A DNA stretch of 64,000 nt from the NCBI GenBank assembly GCA_031771865.1, contig JASISA010000019.1, forward strand, positions 744,001-808,000, written 5' to 3'. The number at the start of each line of letters is the position of its first letter. The first letter of the stretch is position 1. This stretch comes from Nothophaeocryptopus gaeumannii (Eukaryota > Ascomycota > Dothideomycetes > Mycosphaerellales > Mycosphaerellaceae). This document shows, piece by piece, positions 19,370 through 29,562 of this stretch. The notes under the pieces were generated by a model that ran no database searches, had not been told where the DNA came from, and was given only the letters and a program-made list of their open reading frames with translations. Made by a program: the position numbers and the translations under genes.

Positions 19370-20420
19370 ATGCCTCTTACATACGACCCCGAATTCGCCG
19401 CCGCCCTGGCCCCGATGGCAGAAGCAATGCCCACCCCTCCCAAACTCCTCCCAGGCGACGCCCTAGGCCGTCGAGAAAACGCCCATGAACGTCTTGGAGC
19501 CATTGTAGACGCTCTGCCGGAGGTTACTTCTTTAAAACGAACACTCCATAAACTCAAGTCTTCCATCGATGGAACCGAGTTGACGATCACGGAGTATCGT
19601 AAGAATGGCACTGGAGGTGGAGGAAAGAAGGAGAAGGTGATTTACTATATCCATGGTGGAGGCATGATTTTGGGGTCTGTGCCGTTATTTGATAAGATGA
19701 TTGCGAGGAGATGTGAGGAGACGGGGTTGACGACTTTTGCGATTTCTTATCGTTTGGCGCCGGAGTATCAGCATCCCATTCCGGTGACAGATTGTTATGA
19801 TGGGTTGGGGTGGTTGTACCAACATGCGGCAGAATTTAGGGTTGATGACAAAAGGATTGTTCTTTTAGGGGAGAGTGCGGGTGGAGGGTTAGCTGGTGAG
19901 TTTCTTTACTTTGGGGAATCGATGAGATGCGCAAGGGGCGAGAAAGCTGACATTTGACTTATGAATAGCCGGCGTAGCACTCATGGCTCGCGACAAGAGT
20001 CTCTCCCCACCCCTCGCCAAACAAATCCTAGTGTTCCCCATGCTCGACGACCGCAACATCAAACCTATCGCCCACCTAGAAGGTCTCGCGACCTGGACAA
20101 CAGACGACAACATTACAGGCTGGGGAGCACTACTAGGCGACAAAGCAGGCAATCCAAATTTGAAAGCCGTATCCGAATACGCCGCGCCCGCTCGAGCAGA
20201 GAATCTGGCTGGGCTACCGCCGACGTATATCGATTGTGGGCAATTGGATCTGTTCATTGAGGAAGACACGAAGTTCGCGGCTCGGCTTATGGACGCTCAA
20301 GTACCCGTGGAGTTCCACGTTTATCCTGGTCAACCACATGGTTTTATGCTGTATGTTCCGAACACGACGTATTCCAAGATGGCGAGGGAGAATCTGCTCA
20401 CTGCAATCGCGGCGGCGTAG
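19370..20420 (+). CDS. alpha/beta hydrolase, hormone-sensitive-lipase type (325 aa)
   Basis: Exons are 19370-19895 and 19969-20420; the 73-nt intron runs GTGAGT to GAATAG and the join gives GESAGGGLAAGVALMARD in frame. HGGGMILG at about residue 95 is the oxyanion-hole motif of the HSL (GDXG) family, and LLGESAGG carries the nucleophile Ser169. Asp269 (in GQLDLFIEED) and His299 (in PGQPHGF) complete the triad. It should hydrolyse short acyl or aryl esters; no signal peptide is present, so it is probably cytosolic. It sits 0.6 kb before the galactonate dehydratase gene, and could clip acetyl groups or lactones of the same substrates, though that is only an idea from position. Confidence 0.9.
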
Positions 20421-21025
20421 ATGGGAGGGAAGGGCCGTAGTATCTTTGTTGCTCGGTATTCTAGGCGCATAGACGAGAGAATCGATCCTAAAGCAATCAG
20501 AGATGTAGCCACCTGATCTCGATCAGATCCATATATCTTGCGGGGTTGACTCGCTTGGTGGTTGTACAAAGCATGTGGCCGTGCAGAACCGCGATTGCAC
20601 CTCCGCTAGCGGCACATTGTCTGGGTCCAGTAGTGATCCTTGATGTCACTGAGAGCCAAGTCAAGACTCTGCTAGCCCTCGGTTCCGCTGTTGATATTTG
20701 AACTTTTATGCGAGTAGGATCCTGGCGGCAGGATACATGTACGTGCCGTTATGATGTTGCTCGACAGCTGTGAGGTAAAGACGTCCTGGTCAGGCAGTCG
20801 GCTATTGACGGCTACTGACGGCTATTGAAGTCGTTCAAGACCGGCATCGGCAAATCCAGCCGAAGAGCTATTGCATTCGCGTGCAGGAGAGCTGTCTCTG
20901 TCAGGAACGACTCCATATCGGAAAGTGGAGTTGACATGGCATTGCAGATTACCTTTATTGAAATCCTTCACTTCTTTGTACCAACTTTGTCTTAAGTCAA
21001 AGGTACCAAAAACGAAAGCGCCACT
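20421..21025. other. intergenic, no gene recognised
   Basis: A 605-base spacer between tandem plus-strand genes. It has the short direct repeat GGCTATTGACGGCTA / GGCTACTGACGGCTATTGA near 20800-20828, and nothing else I recognise. Confidence 0.4.
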
Positions 21026-22168
21026 ATGCTGATCAAATCCATCCAGTACTTCCGTCTTCCACCACGATGGCTCTTTATCAAGATCACAGATACTTCAGGA
21101 AACGTTGGCTGGGGTGAAGCCAGTCTAGAGGGCCACAGTGAAGCAGTGGAGGGATGTCTCGATGCCTTCAGCGAGCGATTCGTCGGACAAGAAGCCGATG
21201 ACATTGAGCATATCTGGCAATTGGGGTATCGAATGGGCTTCTATCGAGGCGGACCTGTGATTATGAGTGCTCTATCTGGCGTCGATATTGCATTGTGGGA
21301 TCTGAAAGCGAGGAAACTGGGCTTACCAATCTACCAACTTCTCGGCGGAAAAGTCCGAGACCAGTTGAAGGTGTATGCTTGGATTGGTGGTGACAGGCCG
21401 AATGATGTCGAGAGGATGGCCAAGGGCAGGCTGGACGCCGGATTCAAAGCTGTCAAGATGAATGCCACAGAAGACTTAGGTTGGTTGGATTCGCCTAGCA
21501 AGCTTGATGCCTGTCTGGAGCGAGTGAAGATTGTACGAGGTCTTGGTCTTGATGCAGGTGTCGACTTTCATGGCAGAGTGCACAAGCCCATGGCGAAGCA
21601 GCTGGCCAAGTTGCTGGAGCCAGAAAGACTGCTCTTCATTGAGGAGCCTCTGCTTTCGGAGAATATTGAGGGCATTCAAGAGCTGTCAAGACATGTCAGC
21701 ACACCTATTGCGCTCGGCGAGCGATTACACAGCAGGTGGGACGTTAAGCCCTTCCTTGAGCAGAGATGTGTCGACATATTACAGCCTGACATCTGCCATG
21801 TCGGCGGAATATCTGAGACATTCCGCATTGCGAAAATGGCGGAAGCATACGACATTGCGCTTGCTCCTCATTGCCCTCTGGGTCCAATCGCTCTGGCAGC
21901 AAGTGTTCAAATCGATGCTACCTGCTCAAACTTCGCAATCCAGGAAATGCCACTGGGTATACATTACAATGTCGGAGGCTCAGACTTGACAAGCTACACC
22001 AAGAATCCGGACGTATGGGACGTGAGTGAGGGTATGATCAAGCTCATGACCGGACCTGGTCTTGGCATCGAGATTGATGAGCAAGCTGTGAGAGCAGCAT
22101 CAAGCAATGTCAAGGCCTGGAGGAGTCCAGCCTTCTTCGGCCCAGGAGGTGAGATTCGAGAATGGTGA
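21026..22168 (+). CDS. D-galactonate dehydratase, enolase superfamily (380 aa)
   Basis: A single-exon member of the mandelate racemase/muconate lactonising group. The N-terminal capping domain (residues 1-120) precedes a TIM barrel. Metal ligands Asp180 (GVDFHGRVHKP), Glu206 (FIEEP) and Glu232 (ALGERLHSRWD), and the acid/base histidines His182 and His282 (LAPHCPLGPIA), are each three residues before the numbers I recall for the E. coli DgoD site (D183, H185, E209, E235, H285), a close match. The enzyme removes water from D-galactonate to give 2-keto-3-deoxy-galactonate, in the oxidative galactose route, in the cytosol with Mg2+. The secreted GH2 enzyme downstream could supply galactose. A closely related aldonate substrate cannot be excluded. 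Confidence 0.9.
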   Translation: MLIKSIQYFRLPPRWLFIKITDTSGNVGWGEASLEGHSEAVEGCLDAFSERFVGQEADDIEHIWQLGYRMGFYRGGPVIMSALSGVDIALWDLKARKLGLPIYQLLGGKVRDQLKVYAWIGGDRPNDVERMAKGRLDAGFKAVKMNATEDLGWLDSPSKLDACLERVKIVRGLGLDAGVDFHGRVHKPMAKQLAKLLEPERLLFIEEPLLSENIEGIQELSRHVSTPIALGERLHSRWDVKPFLEQRCVDILQPDICHVGGISETFRIAKMAEAYDIALAPHCPLGPIALAASVQIDATCSNFAIQEMPLGIHYNVGGSDLTSYTKNPDVWDVSEGMIKLMTGPGLGIEIDEQAVRAASSNVKAWRSPAFFGPGGEIREW

Positions 22169-23460
22169 GCTTGATAATGGTGCGTAGAGGCCGTAGTGTC
22201 CGGTATGAGCAGATTTGTTGATTGCTTGCTTAATTTGCCGGCGGATATTGGTTGCGGATGGTCTTCGACTAAAATGTCTCTGAGAGTGATAACCTGCTCT
22301 CTTGGAGTTTGGTCGATGTTGCTGTCGAGCCATCTCTGGCCATCTATTGTGCTCTTCGTGCTTGTTGACGCTTGACATTCGCCTTCTTGCCAGTGTATCG
22401 TGGTATCCGGAACTCGCATGGCTCGGCACTGCACTTACTTGGTGTCTCACGGTATTCTACGGCAGCCGACCGCTCCAGGCGGACCACTCTCCCTTGCGTT
22501 TCGTGTGCTGGTGTTTCTTTTCTCCTCTTGGGCGCACCTCCACCGCAGCTTGTCCATCTCTTGCGCATCTTCCTGGTCGTACCGGATCTCGTCGACTGTA
22601 CCCTGGAGTAACCTTGTCTCGGGGGAGGTTGGCTTCTGAGTTTCGTTTGCGATTCGACCTGGGATCTTCAGGAACGAAAAGCTAATTCGGCGCGTCCTGG
22701 CATCCAAATATTGTGCGCTTCGCAGTCTTCAACACGAGTTCACCGAAGAGCGAGTGTCGCAAACCCTCTCGCCATCATCGCAGCGACAGCAATGCTACCG
22801 CAGCATCCGCTTGGGCGAGGAGCGAAGGGTCAGGATCCTTCAAGTAATATGAATCGCAGCCCCGGATCTGATGCGGCAAGCCGTGGAGGGGCCATCCTTC
22901 CAATAATGCATGCAGCTGCGCATAAGACGTAAGTATCCCAGGAACAGCGCATACAGGCATCACCAGACATCTTTTCAATTGCCCCAAAGAGGTCACGGAG
23001 ATATCATTTGATGCCGTGAACTGAACACCAAGGCGACGATCTTCTTGGCTTCGAATACACTGCCTCGTTGGCCGTGCCGAACGCCTTGCTGAAGTTGCCG
23101 CCCTCCACAACCCGCTTCGTGAGGGGAGTGAAGCTGTGGCTGCAGTGCTTCCGCAGGATCTCATCCAAGCAAACGAAATGAAGATGTACCATGATGCTTC
23201 CAAATACCTCGCATGCTCTGCCACATGCTCCACCACCGCCAAATCCTCCGCCAACCTACCGTCACGTTGCGTCTTGCGTCTTGTGGGGTCTCCACGAACT
23301 TCAGGTGGGCACGCGTGCTTGTACATGCTTAGTCGCAGAAGGTTGTCCCCTCTTCTCTTCATTTAATAGAGAAAGATGTCCTCTCGACACTTACCGATCT
23401 CACTTTCGCCCGTGCTTTCACTTTAGCTTCACAGGCCTCCCTGGCCATTGAAACAGCAAG
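22169..23460. other. intergenic; possible unassigned minus-strand frames
   Basis: Between the galactonate dehydratase and GH2 genes. Minus-strand frames at 22707-22447 (with DEIRYDQEDAQEMDKLRWR, strongly charged and coil-like) and 22434-21994 (VPDTTIHWQEGECQA, then REQVITLRDILVEDH) read more like protein than most spacers and might be exons of one gene, but I cannot place a convincing intron or family. Frames at 22775-23362 and 23004-23192 overlap in different phases and are also unassigned. The final 100 bases should hold the GH2 promoter. Confidence 0.3.
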
Positions 23461-25584
23461 ATGCTGTTCTCTACCCTCGCTTTCAGCGCTTTCCTAGCAC
23501 AAGTAGTCTACGCGCGATCCCCGCTAAGACTTCCAAGACAAGCAACCCAGGGTTCAATTCCATATGCTGTTCAGACTCCTCCGCTTGATACAGACTGGAC
23601 ATACAAAGTGGGAACCAATCCATGGCCAGAATACCCACGGCCAAAGCTGCAACGCTCCGACTGGAAGAGTCTGAATGGAATATGGACCTACTCGAATGCT
23701 TCGAGCTTAGGTGCCGTGAACAGCCCACCCTTCAACCAGACCTTGTCAAGAGAAGTCTTGGTTCCATTCTGCCTGGAATCCGGCTTGTCCGGCATCCAAG
23801 GCGAAGGTATTCTTTATTCCTGGTATAGGACGACCTTCGAGGTCCCCTCAAACTGGACTGGCGAGCGAGTCCTGCTAAACTTCGACGCCGTTGATTACGA
23901 GGCCACAGTCTTCGTGAACGGTAGGAATGCCACTTTCAACAGAGGTGGCTACTTTGCGTTCTCCGTCGATGTCACGCAATACCTCAACAGTGGCTCGGCG
24001 AACGAGCTGATCGTGTTTGTCCACGACCCGACAGATAGTGATCCATATGTGATTCCAATCGGAAAGCAGACACTGAATCCTTCACACATCTTCTACCGGC
24101 CCTGCAGTGGTATCTGGCAAAGTGTCTGGTTGGAGTCTGCTCCCAGCACCTACATTACTCAACTTGACCTCAATGGTGATGCTTCTGGCAACGTCAACAT
24201 CACTTTGGCAGCATCTGGCAACAGCAGCTCTCCCGTAGAGATTACGGTATCAGAGAAGGGCTCATACGGTGCAGGCAAGACAGCAAGCGGAACGACTGGA
24301 TCGCAGTTCACGTTCAAAGTCGATTCTCCAAAGCTCTGGTCACCCGATTCACCAACTCTTTACGATGTTACGATCAAGCTTGGAGATGACCAAGTCACCA
24401 GCTATACTGGTTTCCGCACTATCGGTAGAGAGGCTGTAAACGGGGTTCAAAGAGTCGTTCTGAATGGCAAGCCCATCTTCCCATTCGGAACTCTTGACCA
24501 AGGATACTGGCCAGACGGTCTGTACACACCGCCGACTTACGAGGCAATGGTTTTCGATATCAAGACACTCAAGCGGATCGGGTACAACATGCTCCGCAAG
24601 CATGTGAGTCAAGCAGATACTGTATGCTCAATGTCTTGCATCGGCTAACCCCTGTCACATATCAAAGTAGAATCTCCACTCTTCTACAGTGCCTGCGACG
24701 AGCTCGGCATTCTAGTCATGCAAGATATGCCGGCTCTCCGCCCCCTCCAAAGCCGTACTCTCTCAAACTGCACCGTTCAAACCATCCTCCCCGATGCCGA
24801 TCAACAGAACGAGTTCCAACGCCAACTCGAGCTCTTAGTGACCCAGTTCCGCAGCTACCCGTCGATCTTCTCCTGGGTCATTTACAACGAAGGCTGGGGC
24901 CAAATTACCTCCTACTACCCTGAATTCGGCCTGACCGATATCGTTCGCCAACTTGACCCGACCCGCCTAGTCAATGCCAACACTGGTTGGTACGATCACG
25001 GTGCTGGCGACTTCAGCGACAATCATCACTACGCCAACCCACAATGCGGCACTCCTTGGTACTCGATCAACTCTTCTCCCTTCGATCCATCCCGCATCGG
25101 TTTCCAGGGCGAGTTTGGCGGAACGGGAAACAACGTATCAGCCGACCATCTCTGGAAAGTTGAAGAAGCGATCAACCAGATCAATCAAACGTACGAGATT
25201 GACGAGACAATGGATATATGGAACTACCGCGGACACTTCCTCCTCAACGAGCTCCTCTCCCAGGTCGAACTGTACTCCTGCGCAGGAGGCGTTTGGACTC
25301 AAACGACAGACGTCGAGGGAGAAGTTAACGGCATGCTTACCTATGACCGACGTATTCTACGTCCGGACCTGAACCAATGGAATTCGGATATCAATGCGTT
25401 GTACAATGCTGCTGGATTGAGGAGCAATATCACAACTCCAACCTTCACCAGCGAGCCCCGGATTACGCCTGAGGCCACACCGTGGAATCCAGCTTATTAT
25501 CATGGATATCGGTGGACTCCTGCAGGACCTGCGCAGACCACTGGTGGTGGAGGTGTGCCAGGCGGATGGGGTGGTGGACTCTAG
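23461..25584 (+). CDS. secreted glycoside hydrolase family 2 protein (splice site doubtful)
   Basis: Exon 1 (23461-24603) starts with the signal peptide MLFSTLAFSAFLAQVVYA. It holds the GH2 sugar-binding domain (SDWKSLNGIWTY, GILYSWYRTTFEVP, FDAVDYEATVFVNG, FYRPCSGIWQSVWLE), the Ig-like domain, and the barrel start ending IGYNMLRKH. The coding sequence resumes with ATCAAAGTAGAA at 24661 and ends at 25584; it carries the acid/base Glu in VIYNEGWGQ (about 458) and the nucleophile in GFQGEFGG (about 532). Such enzymes remove beta-linked galactose, mannose or glucuronate from plant or other polymers outside the cell. Odd: the expected intron 24604-24660 begins GTGAGT and has CTAAC, but ends CACAT, not AG. 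A weak alternative (donor GTCAAG at 24608, acceptor 24667) keeps frame but loses a conserved Lys. Confidence 0.82.
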
Positions 25585-26274
25585 TTGGAAGTTGTTTGGT
25601 GAAGAAGTGATGAAATCGACAGCTTGGAACATACAGTACGCAGTGTATATAGTTTGCATCAGTATGCAGATATCATCAGACTTTGAGCTGCCTTATACCT
25701 ATGCTCCCTCTTGTCACAATTTGCGAACACCGGCGACCGGTAGCTATAGAGTACTAGCTCGCTACGGCCGTGTTTAATACATTGGTAAGTTACATGTAGC
25801 TTACAAGTCCAATGGATATTCGACTCAATGTTGCTGCCTGAGAGTCACTATGAGTCATTGTCTCCGGCTTAGGAAGCAAGTCTAATGAGAAAGTCGTTAA
25901 ATGTCTGCCTGGTCAATGGGCTTTGAATCCTTCGCGGATTGGTTCCGACCCTCCTCAGTGGTACGGTAAGACGTTTCTCCTTCGTCTGCGAGCAAGTTTA
26001 CGGCCAATCTTTGTACAACGTCCCTGCATTGGCGTTGTAAAGTACAGCAGATGGCTTGGAAACGTGCTCAGGACCGAATTTAGAGGTTTTGCTCAGCTCA
26101 GGTAGCGTGAAGCAAGGTGCTTGTCTGAAGCTGTAGTACTTAAACTAGAGGCATTGGCATTGACGATTGAGATACGCCCAGCTCGGCTCTACTAGCTTCC
26201 ATCAACAGCCTCTACAACCGGAACAATCCAGCTGAGAAACTGATCCCTCAGAGCCTTAGCTCCCAAAACCACAA
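25585..26274. other. intergenic, no gene recognised
   Basis: A 690-base gap between plus-strand genes. Nothing is recognised besides presumed 3' and 5' untranslated sequence. Confidence 0.4.
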
Positions 26275-26768
26275 ATGTCCTCGACAGTAAACGATGTCCC
26301 GCTCGTAGCCCCAGTGCTCGCCCTCGCAGGCTGGACCTACGTGATGCAGATATGGCTGTCCGTCTTCATCAAACAACCCAGACACTCTTTTACTCTTGAC
26401 TGATGTACCAATCCAGCTACTCGTACCGTATCCCCGACATCACCCGCTACAAAGTCAAAATTGGTCCCAACATATCCAAATCCGAATTAGAGAAAGCGAT
26501 CCCGCGCCATCGCCAATTCCCCTCCGACAATTTCGCTCACTTGCATGAGCAGCCTACCGTTTTCTATGCGGTCGCGTTGGGTATGGCGGTGTTGGGTGTG
26601 AGAGATCGGACGAGCTTGGGACTGGCTTGGGGATATGTGGGTGCGAGGGTTGTGCACAGTCTGGTCCAGGCTACGACGAATGTGATTTGGATGAGGTTTC
26701 AGGTGTTCGCGTTGAGTTCGGTGTTGCTTGTGGCTTTAACGGTTCGCGGAGCGCTTGCGGCGTGGTGA
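26275..26768 (+). CDS. MAPEG family membrane protein (144 aa)
   Basis: Exon 1 26275-26357 and exon 2 26417-26768 join in phase to give QIWLYSYRIPDITRYKV; the 59-nt intron has a weak donor (GTCCGT) and ends AATCCAG. The protein has four likely membrane helices: VPLVAPVLALAGWTYVMQIW, TVFYAVALGMAVLGV, LGLAWGYVGARVVHSLVQ and VFALSSVLLVALTVRGAL. The block DNFAHLHEQPTVFYAV matches the MAPEG signature (NxxE/HxxEQ before the second helix). MAPEG proteins are small trimeric ER or outer membrane proteins, some of them glutathione transferases; fungal members of this length are uncharacterised. The call rests on topology plus this motif. Confidence 0.82.
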
Positions 26769-27033
26769 GGAGGCGGCATCGTGGGAGGCTCGAGGATGGA
26801 TGTCGTCGAAGGCTTCCGGAATTCTGTAGGACGCTCAGCTCTTTCAACGCGTGCAGTTCTGCGTCTACGTGATAGTGTAAAGGGTGTCGGGCACACGCGG
26901 CTGTATGGTTCTGTACATGTCTTTCATTCCGGGTATCAAATCTCATTTTTTGCGCCGCCCAATGCCAGTGCTCCTGTTCCAATGCCCATGCACCAGTAGT
27001 TGTACATCCCTTCCTCGAACATTCCTTCATCTA

Positions 27034-27555
27034 CTATATCTTATACCCGCCCTCGACGTGATGCGGACTCCAAACCCCTCTCACACTCTCATTCAAGCTC
27101 TTAACAGGCTTCGTGACCTTCTTCAGCTTCTCACCGTTCGCATTCCGCAACAGCAAAACCTTGTTCATAATTTCCGTCGGCTCCATATTTCGGACGCAGA
27201 CGGGTTTTGTGCGGCCGTTGATGTATGTGCCTGTGATGACAGGGTGTCGGCCGGGTCGAGGGGAGACGGTGATTTCGATACCGGGGTTTTCTTTGGCGAA
27301 GGCGGAGAGTTGGGATTTGATGAAGGCACTGTTGACAATATGATTAGATGGGAATTGGAGAGAGGAACTCTTGGATGGCATACTTCATGCCTCTACTGCT
27401 GCCGGCCCAGTCGCAGTAGTGGAAATCGAGGCGTTTGCATTGGAGGATGAAGGCGCCGACACCATTCTAGAATGCGCATTAGAGCAAGCTCAACGCATTG
27501 TACTTGATGACCTTACTTGAGGCTTTGCGACTGCCCGTACTGCTGATAGAGGCAT
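27034..27555 (-). CDS. MRPL51: mitochondrial ribosomal protein mL43 (MRPL51-like), 138 aa
   Basis: Three exons: 27555-27517 (MPLSAVRAVAKPQ), 27466-27384 and 27328-27034, with introns GTAAGG..TCTAG and GTATGC..CAACAG, all in phase. The thioredoxin-like L51/S25/CI-B8 domain covers nearly all of it: CDWAGSSRGMNAFIK, LSAFAKENPGIEITVSPRPG and HPVITGTYINGRTKPVCVRN. mL43 is part of the large subunit of the mitochondrial ribosome; as in relatives there is no long presequence. It lies 0.5 kb from mL38 on the same strand, and mL38 is head to head with uL4m, so three large-subunit genes fall within 3.6 kb. Confidence 0.92.
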
Positions 27556-28050
27556 CTTGCTGTGATTGGAAAGGAGTTGTTCGTCGAGTAGGCCTGGAGA
27601 CATTCACTTGCAACTTTCGGATATCGGATATCGGCTGATCCCGCAATGCGATCTATACCTTAGGGTTAGACGACATTAGACTTGGGGTTAGCACACTGCG
27701 ACAGCGAGGACTGGATGTTGAAATATGAATAAACAGAATCGATTGAATGATTGCCAATCTAATGCTTGGAGAGCTTCAACGCGTTCCGATGGCTCGTCGT
27801 CCAGGAATAACGAAAAGCCCAGTGAGATAAAATCGTGAAATAGTTGATGTCACAAACGATTAGTTCAGCTCAACCTGTCACTGCCTCACGTTCGAGCTCG
27901 GCAGGCTATCTTATAGCACTGCTTACCATGGCGATGCTGAACCCGTAGGCTCATATTCATAGATCAAGTGTGTTGAAAGATCGATCTAACACGCTCCGGT
28001 AAATATGTGGTACAGTATATTGATACACAATGTACATCTGAGCGAAGGGA
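27556..28050. other. intergenic, no gene recognised
   Basis: A 495-base stretch holding the mL43 promoter and the 3' end of mL38. It contains the direct repeat GATATCGGATATCGGCTGATC near 27620 but no coding similarity. Confidence 0.4.
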
Positions 28051-29411
28051 CTATCTAAACCTCTTCTCCTCCAGCCTCTTATACGGCAGCGGCTCAACCC
28101 TCTTTCTCTTGAACTCCACATCCCAACCAACAATACCAGCCCTCTTCATGACACTCGCTGTACCCTCATCGTATTGCGTCCTGAAAAGGTCCACACCAAT
28201 CGGCTTCAACTTGAAGAATCTATTAAAAGCACGCAAGTCGAAGTCTTCTCGCCTGCCGAACCCCATCTCCTCCTTCACCTCGGCAACGTCTAGTGGTGCT
28301 GAGGGTGGTACAACATCAGATCCGAAATTCTGCTTCTCGACCGGCCTTTGTTCGAGGACGAATATGCTCATGCGCTGGTATGGGAGGCCTTGCTGCCCGT
28401 AGGCTGGCAGCCAGGGTAGAACGACTTGGGTAACCTCGCTCAACTTGCTCAGCTCAACTTGTGTGTTTGTTGGTGAGATTGGAATGTTGCATGCAAGGAA
28501 ATGGCACCGGTAGTCGAAGCTATCCTTCTCGACGTTCGGTACATCTGGGTTGACGACGGCAATTGTGACTAGCTTCTCGCCCTTCTCGTAAGGTTGAATA
28601 TTGAGGATGGGTGGGTGTTCGCTTATTTGCGAATCGACCATCTCTCCATGTGGGACTGTACGACTTCGTCGAGGGCTCGAAGGGTTCGTGAATGACATTT
28701 CGGTGGACACGACTGGGTCGATGTCTGGAAGCACGTCGGGAACGACGTTCATCTGTTCGATGCGCTGCATGAGCAAAGCGCGTTCATAGCTTCGCCATTT
28801 CTTGTCTGCGAGATGTCTGTATATTGGCTTGTTCATGTCGCCTGTTCGCCGTACAGTCAGTCATGCACCTCACGATCGCGCTGGATATTCTCACCAAATC
28901 CATCTTCAAATCTTTTCTTGACAAGAGGATCGTTGATATCGGCCAAGATCTTTGTGACTTCCAGCTTCTTCCTCATGTCCCGGAGTCTATTCTCCTTGAG
29001 TGCAATATCCTGCTCCGTCACTGGGACCGTATCTGCAAGCCTCGCTATCCGCCCTCGATATCTGGCGATCGTCTCTAGCTTCTCCGCCCGGTCTTCTTGT
29101 AGAAACTTGCGCGCCTCCTGGAAGCATTGGTAGGGTAATTGTTCGAATGGGATGTTCGGACTGCTCTTGATCGCTCGTCTTCGTCTTCGCGATCCAACAG
29201 GATAGACGTGTTGCTCTCTGAACAGCTTGCGTTCTAATCGGGGAGTAGAGACGGTCAATGGATCCAAAGGAGCTTTCGCCGAGGCCTGCTCTGTTTCCGC
29301 GTCCTGGCAGGGTGTGGATGTCGTGAAGGTCCGGGCTGGAAGTGAGATTCTTTCGTGTCGCGTACATCGCAAACCCTTTGAAAAGTATCGCGCGCCTCTT
29401 TCCAGAGCCAT
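28051..29411 (-). CDS. MRPL35: mitochondrial ribosomal protein mL38 (MRPL35-like), 435 aa
   Basis: Exons 29411-28895 and 28841-28051 are joined by a 53-nt intron (GTGAGA to CGAACAG with CTGAC), reading FEDGFGDMNKPIYRHLADKK in frame. A basic mitochondrial presequence (MALERGARYFSKGLRCTRHE) comes first, then a region with FEQLPYQCFQEARKFLQED. The C-terminal half carries the PEBP-like domain of mL38 (LVTIAVVNPDVPNV, YRCHFLACNIPISP, QVVLPWLPAYGQQGLPYQRM), ending in the RAFNRFFKLKPIGVDLFRT tail seen in fungal members. It belongs to the central protuberance region of the mitochondrial large subunit. Its start is 151 bases from that of uL4m on the other strand. Confidence 0.93.
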
Positions 29412-29562
29412 TGCGTTGACGGGTTTGTACCGTGTTATGGGTTATTCTAGTGGAGAAGGAGATGGGGAGGTGTTGTCAGAAATTGCGGAGCTTCGGGGGT
29501 GTCTTCAGTCTTGACCTTCACTCCAACATCCAGCTTGCTCTCATTACATCAATAGTCCGAAT
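29412..29562. promoter_or_regulatory. bidirectional promoter of mL38 and uL4m
   Basis: Only 151 bases separate the start codons of two divergently transcribed mitoribosomal genes, so both promoters must overlap here, unless one extends into the other gene. No clear TATA box is seen. Shared regulation is inferred from position only. Confidence 0.6.

Noticed and set aside
22775..23362. 195-codon minus-strand frame
   Set aside because: No recognisable family; a competing frame overlaps it, and it lies directly upstream of the GH2 start where a promoter is expected.
24604..24660. U12-type (AT-AC) intron in the GH2 gene
   Set aside because: The donor is GTGAGT and the branch site is of the ordinary U2 kind; only the acceptor is abnormal.
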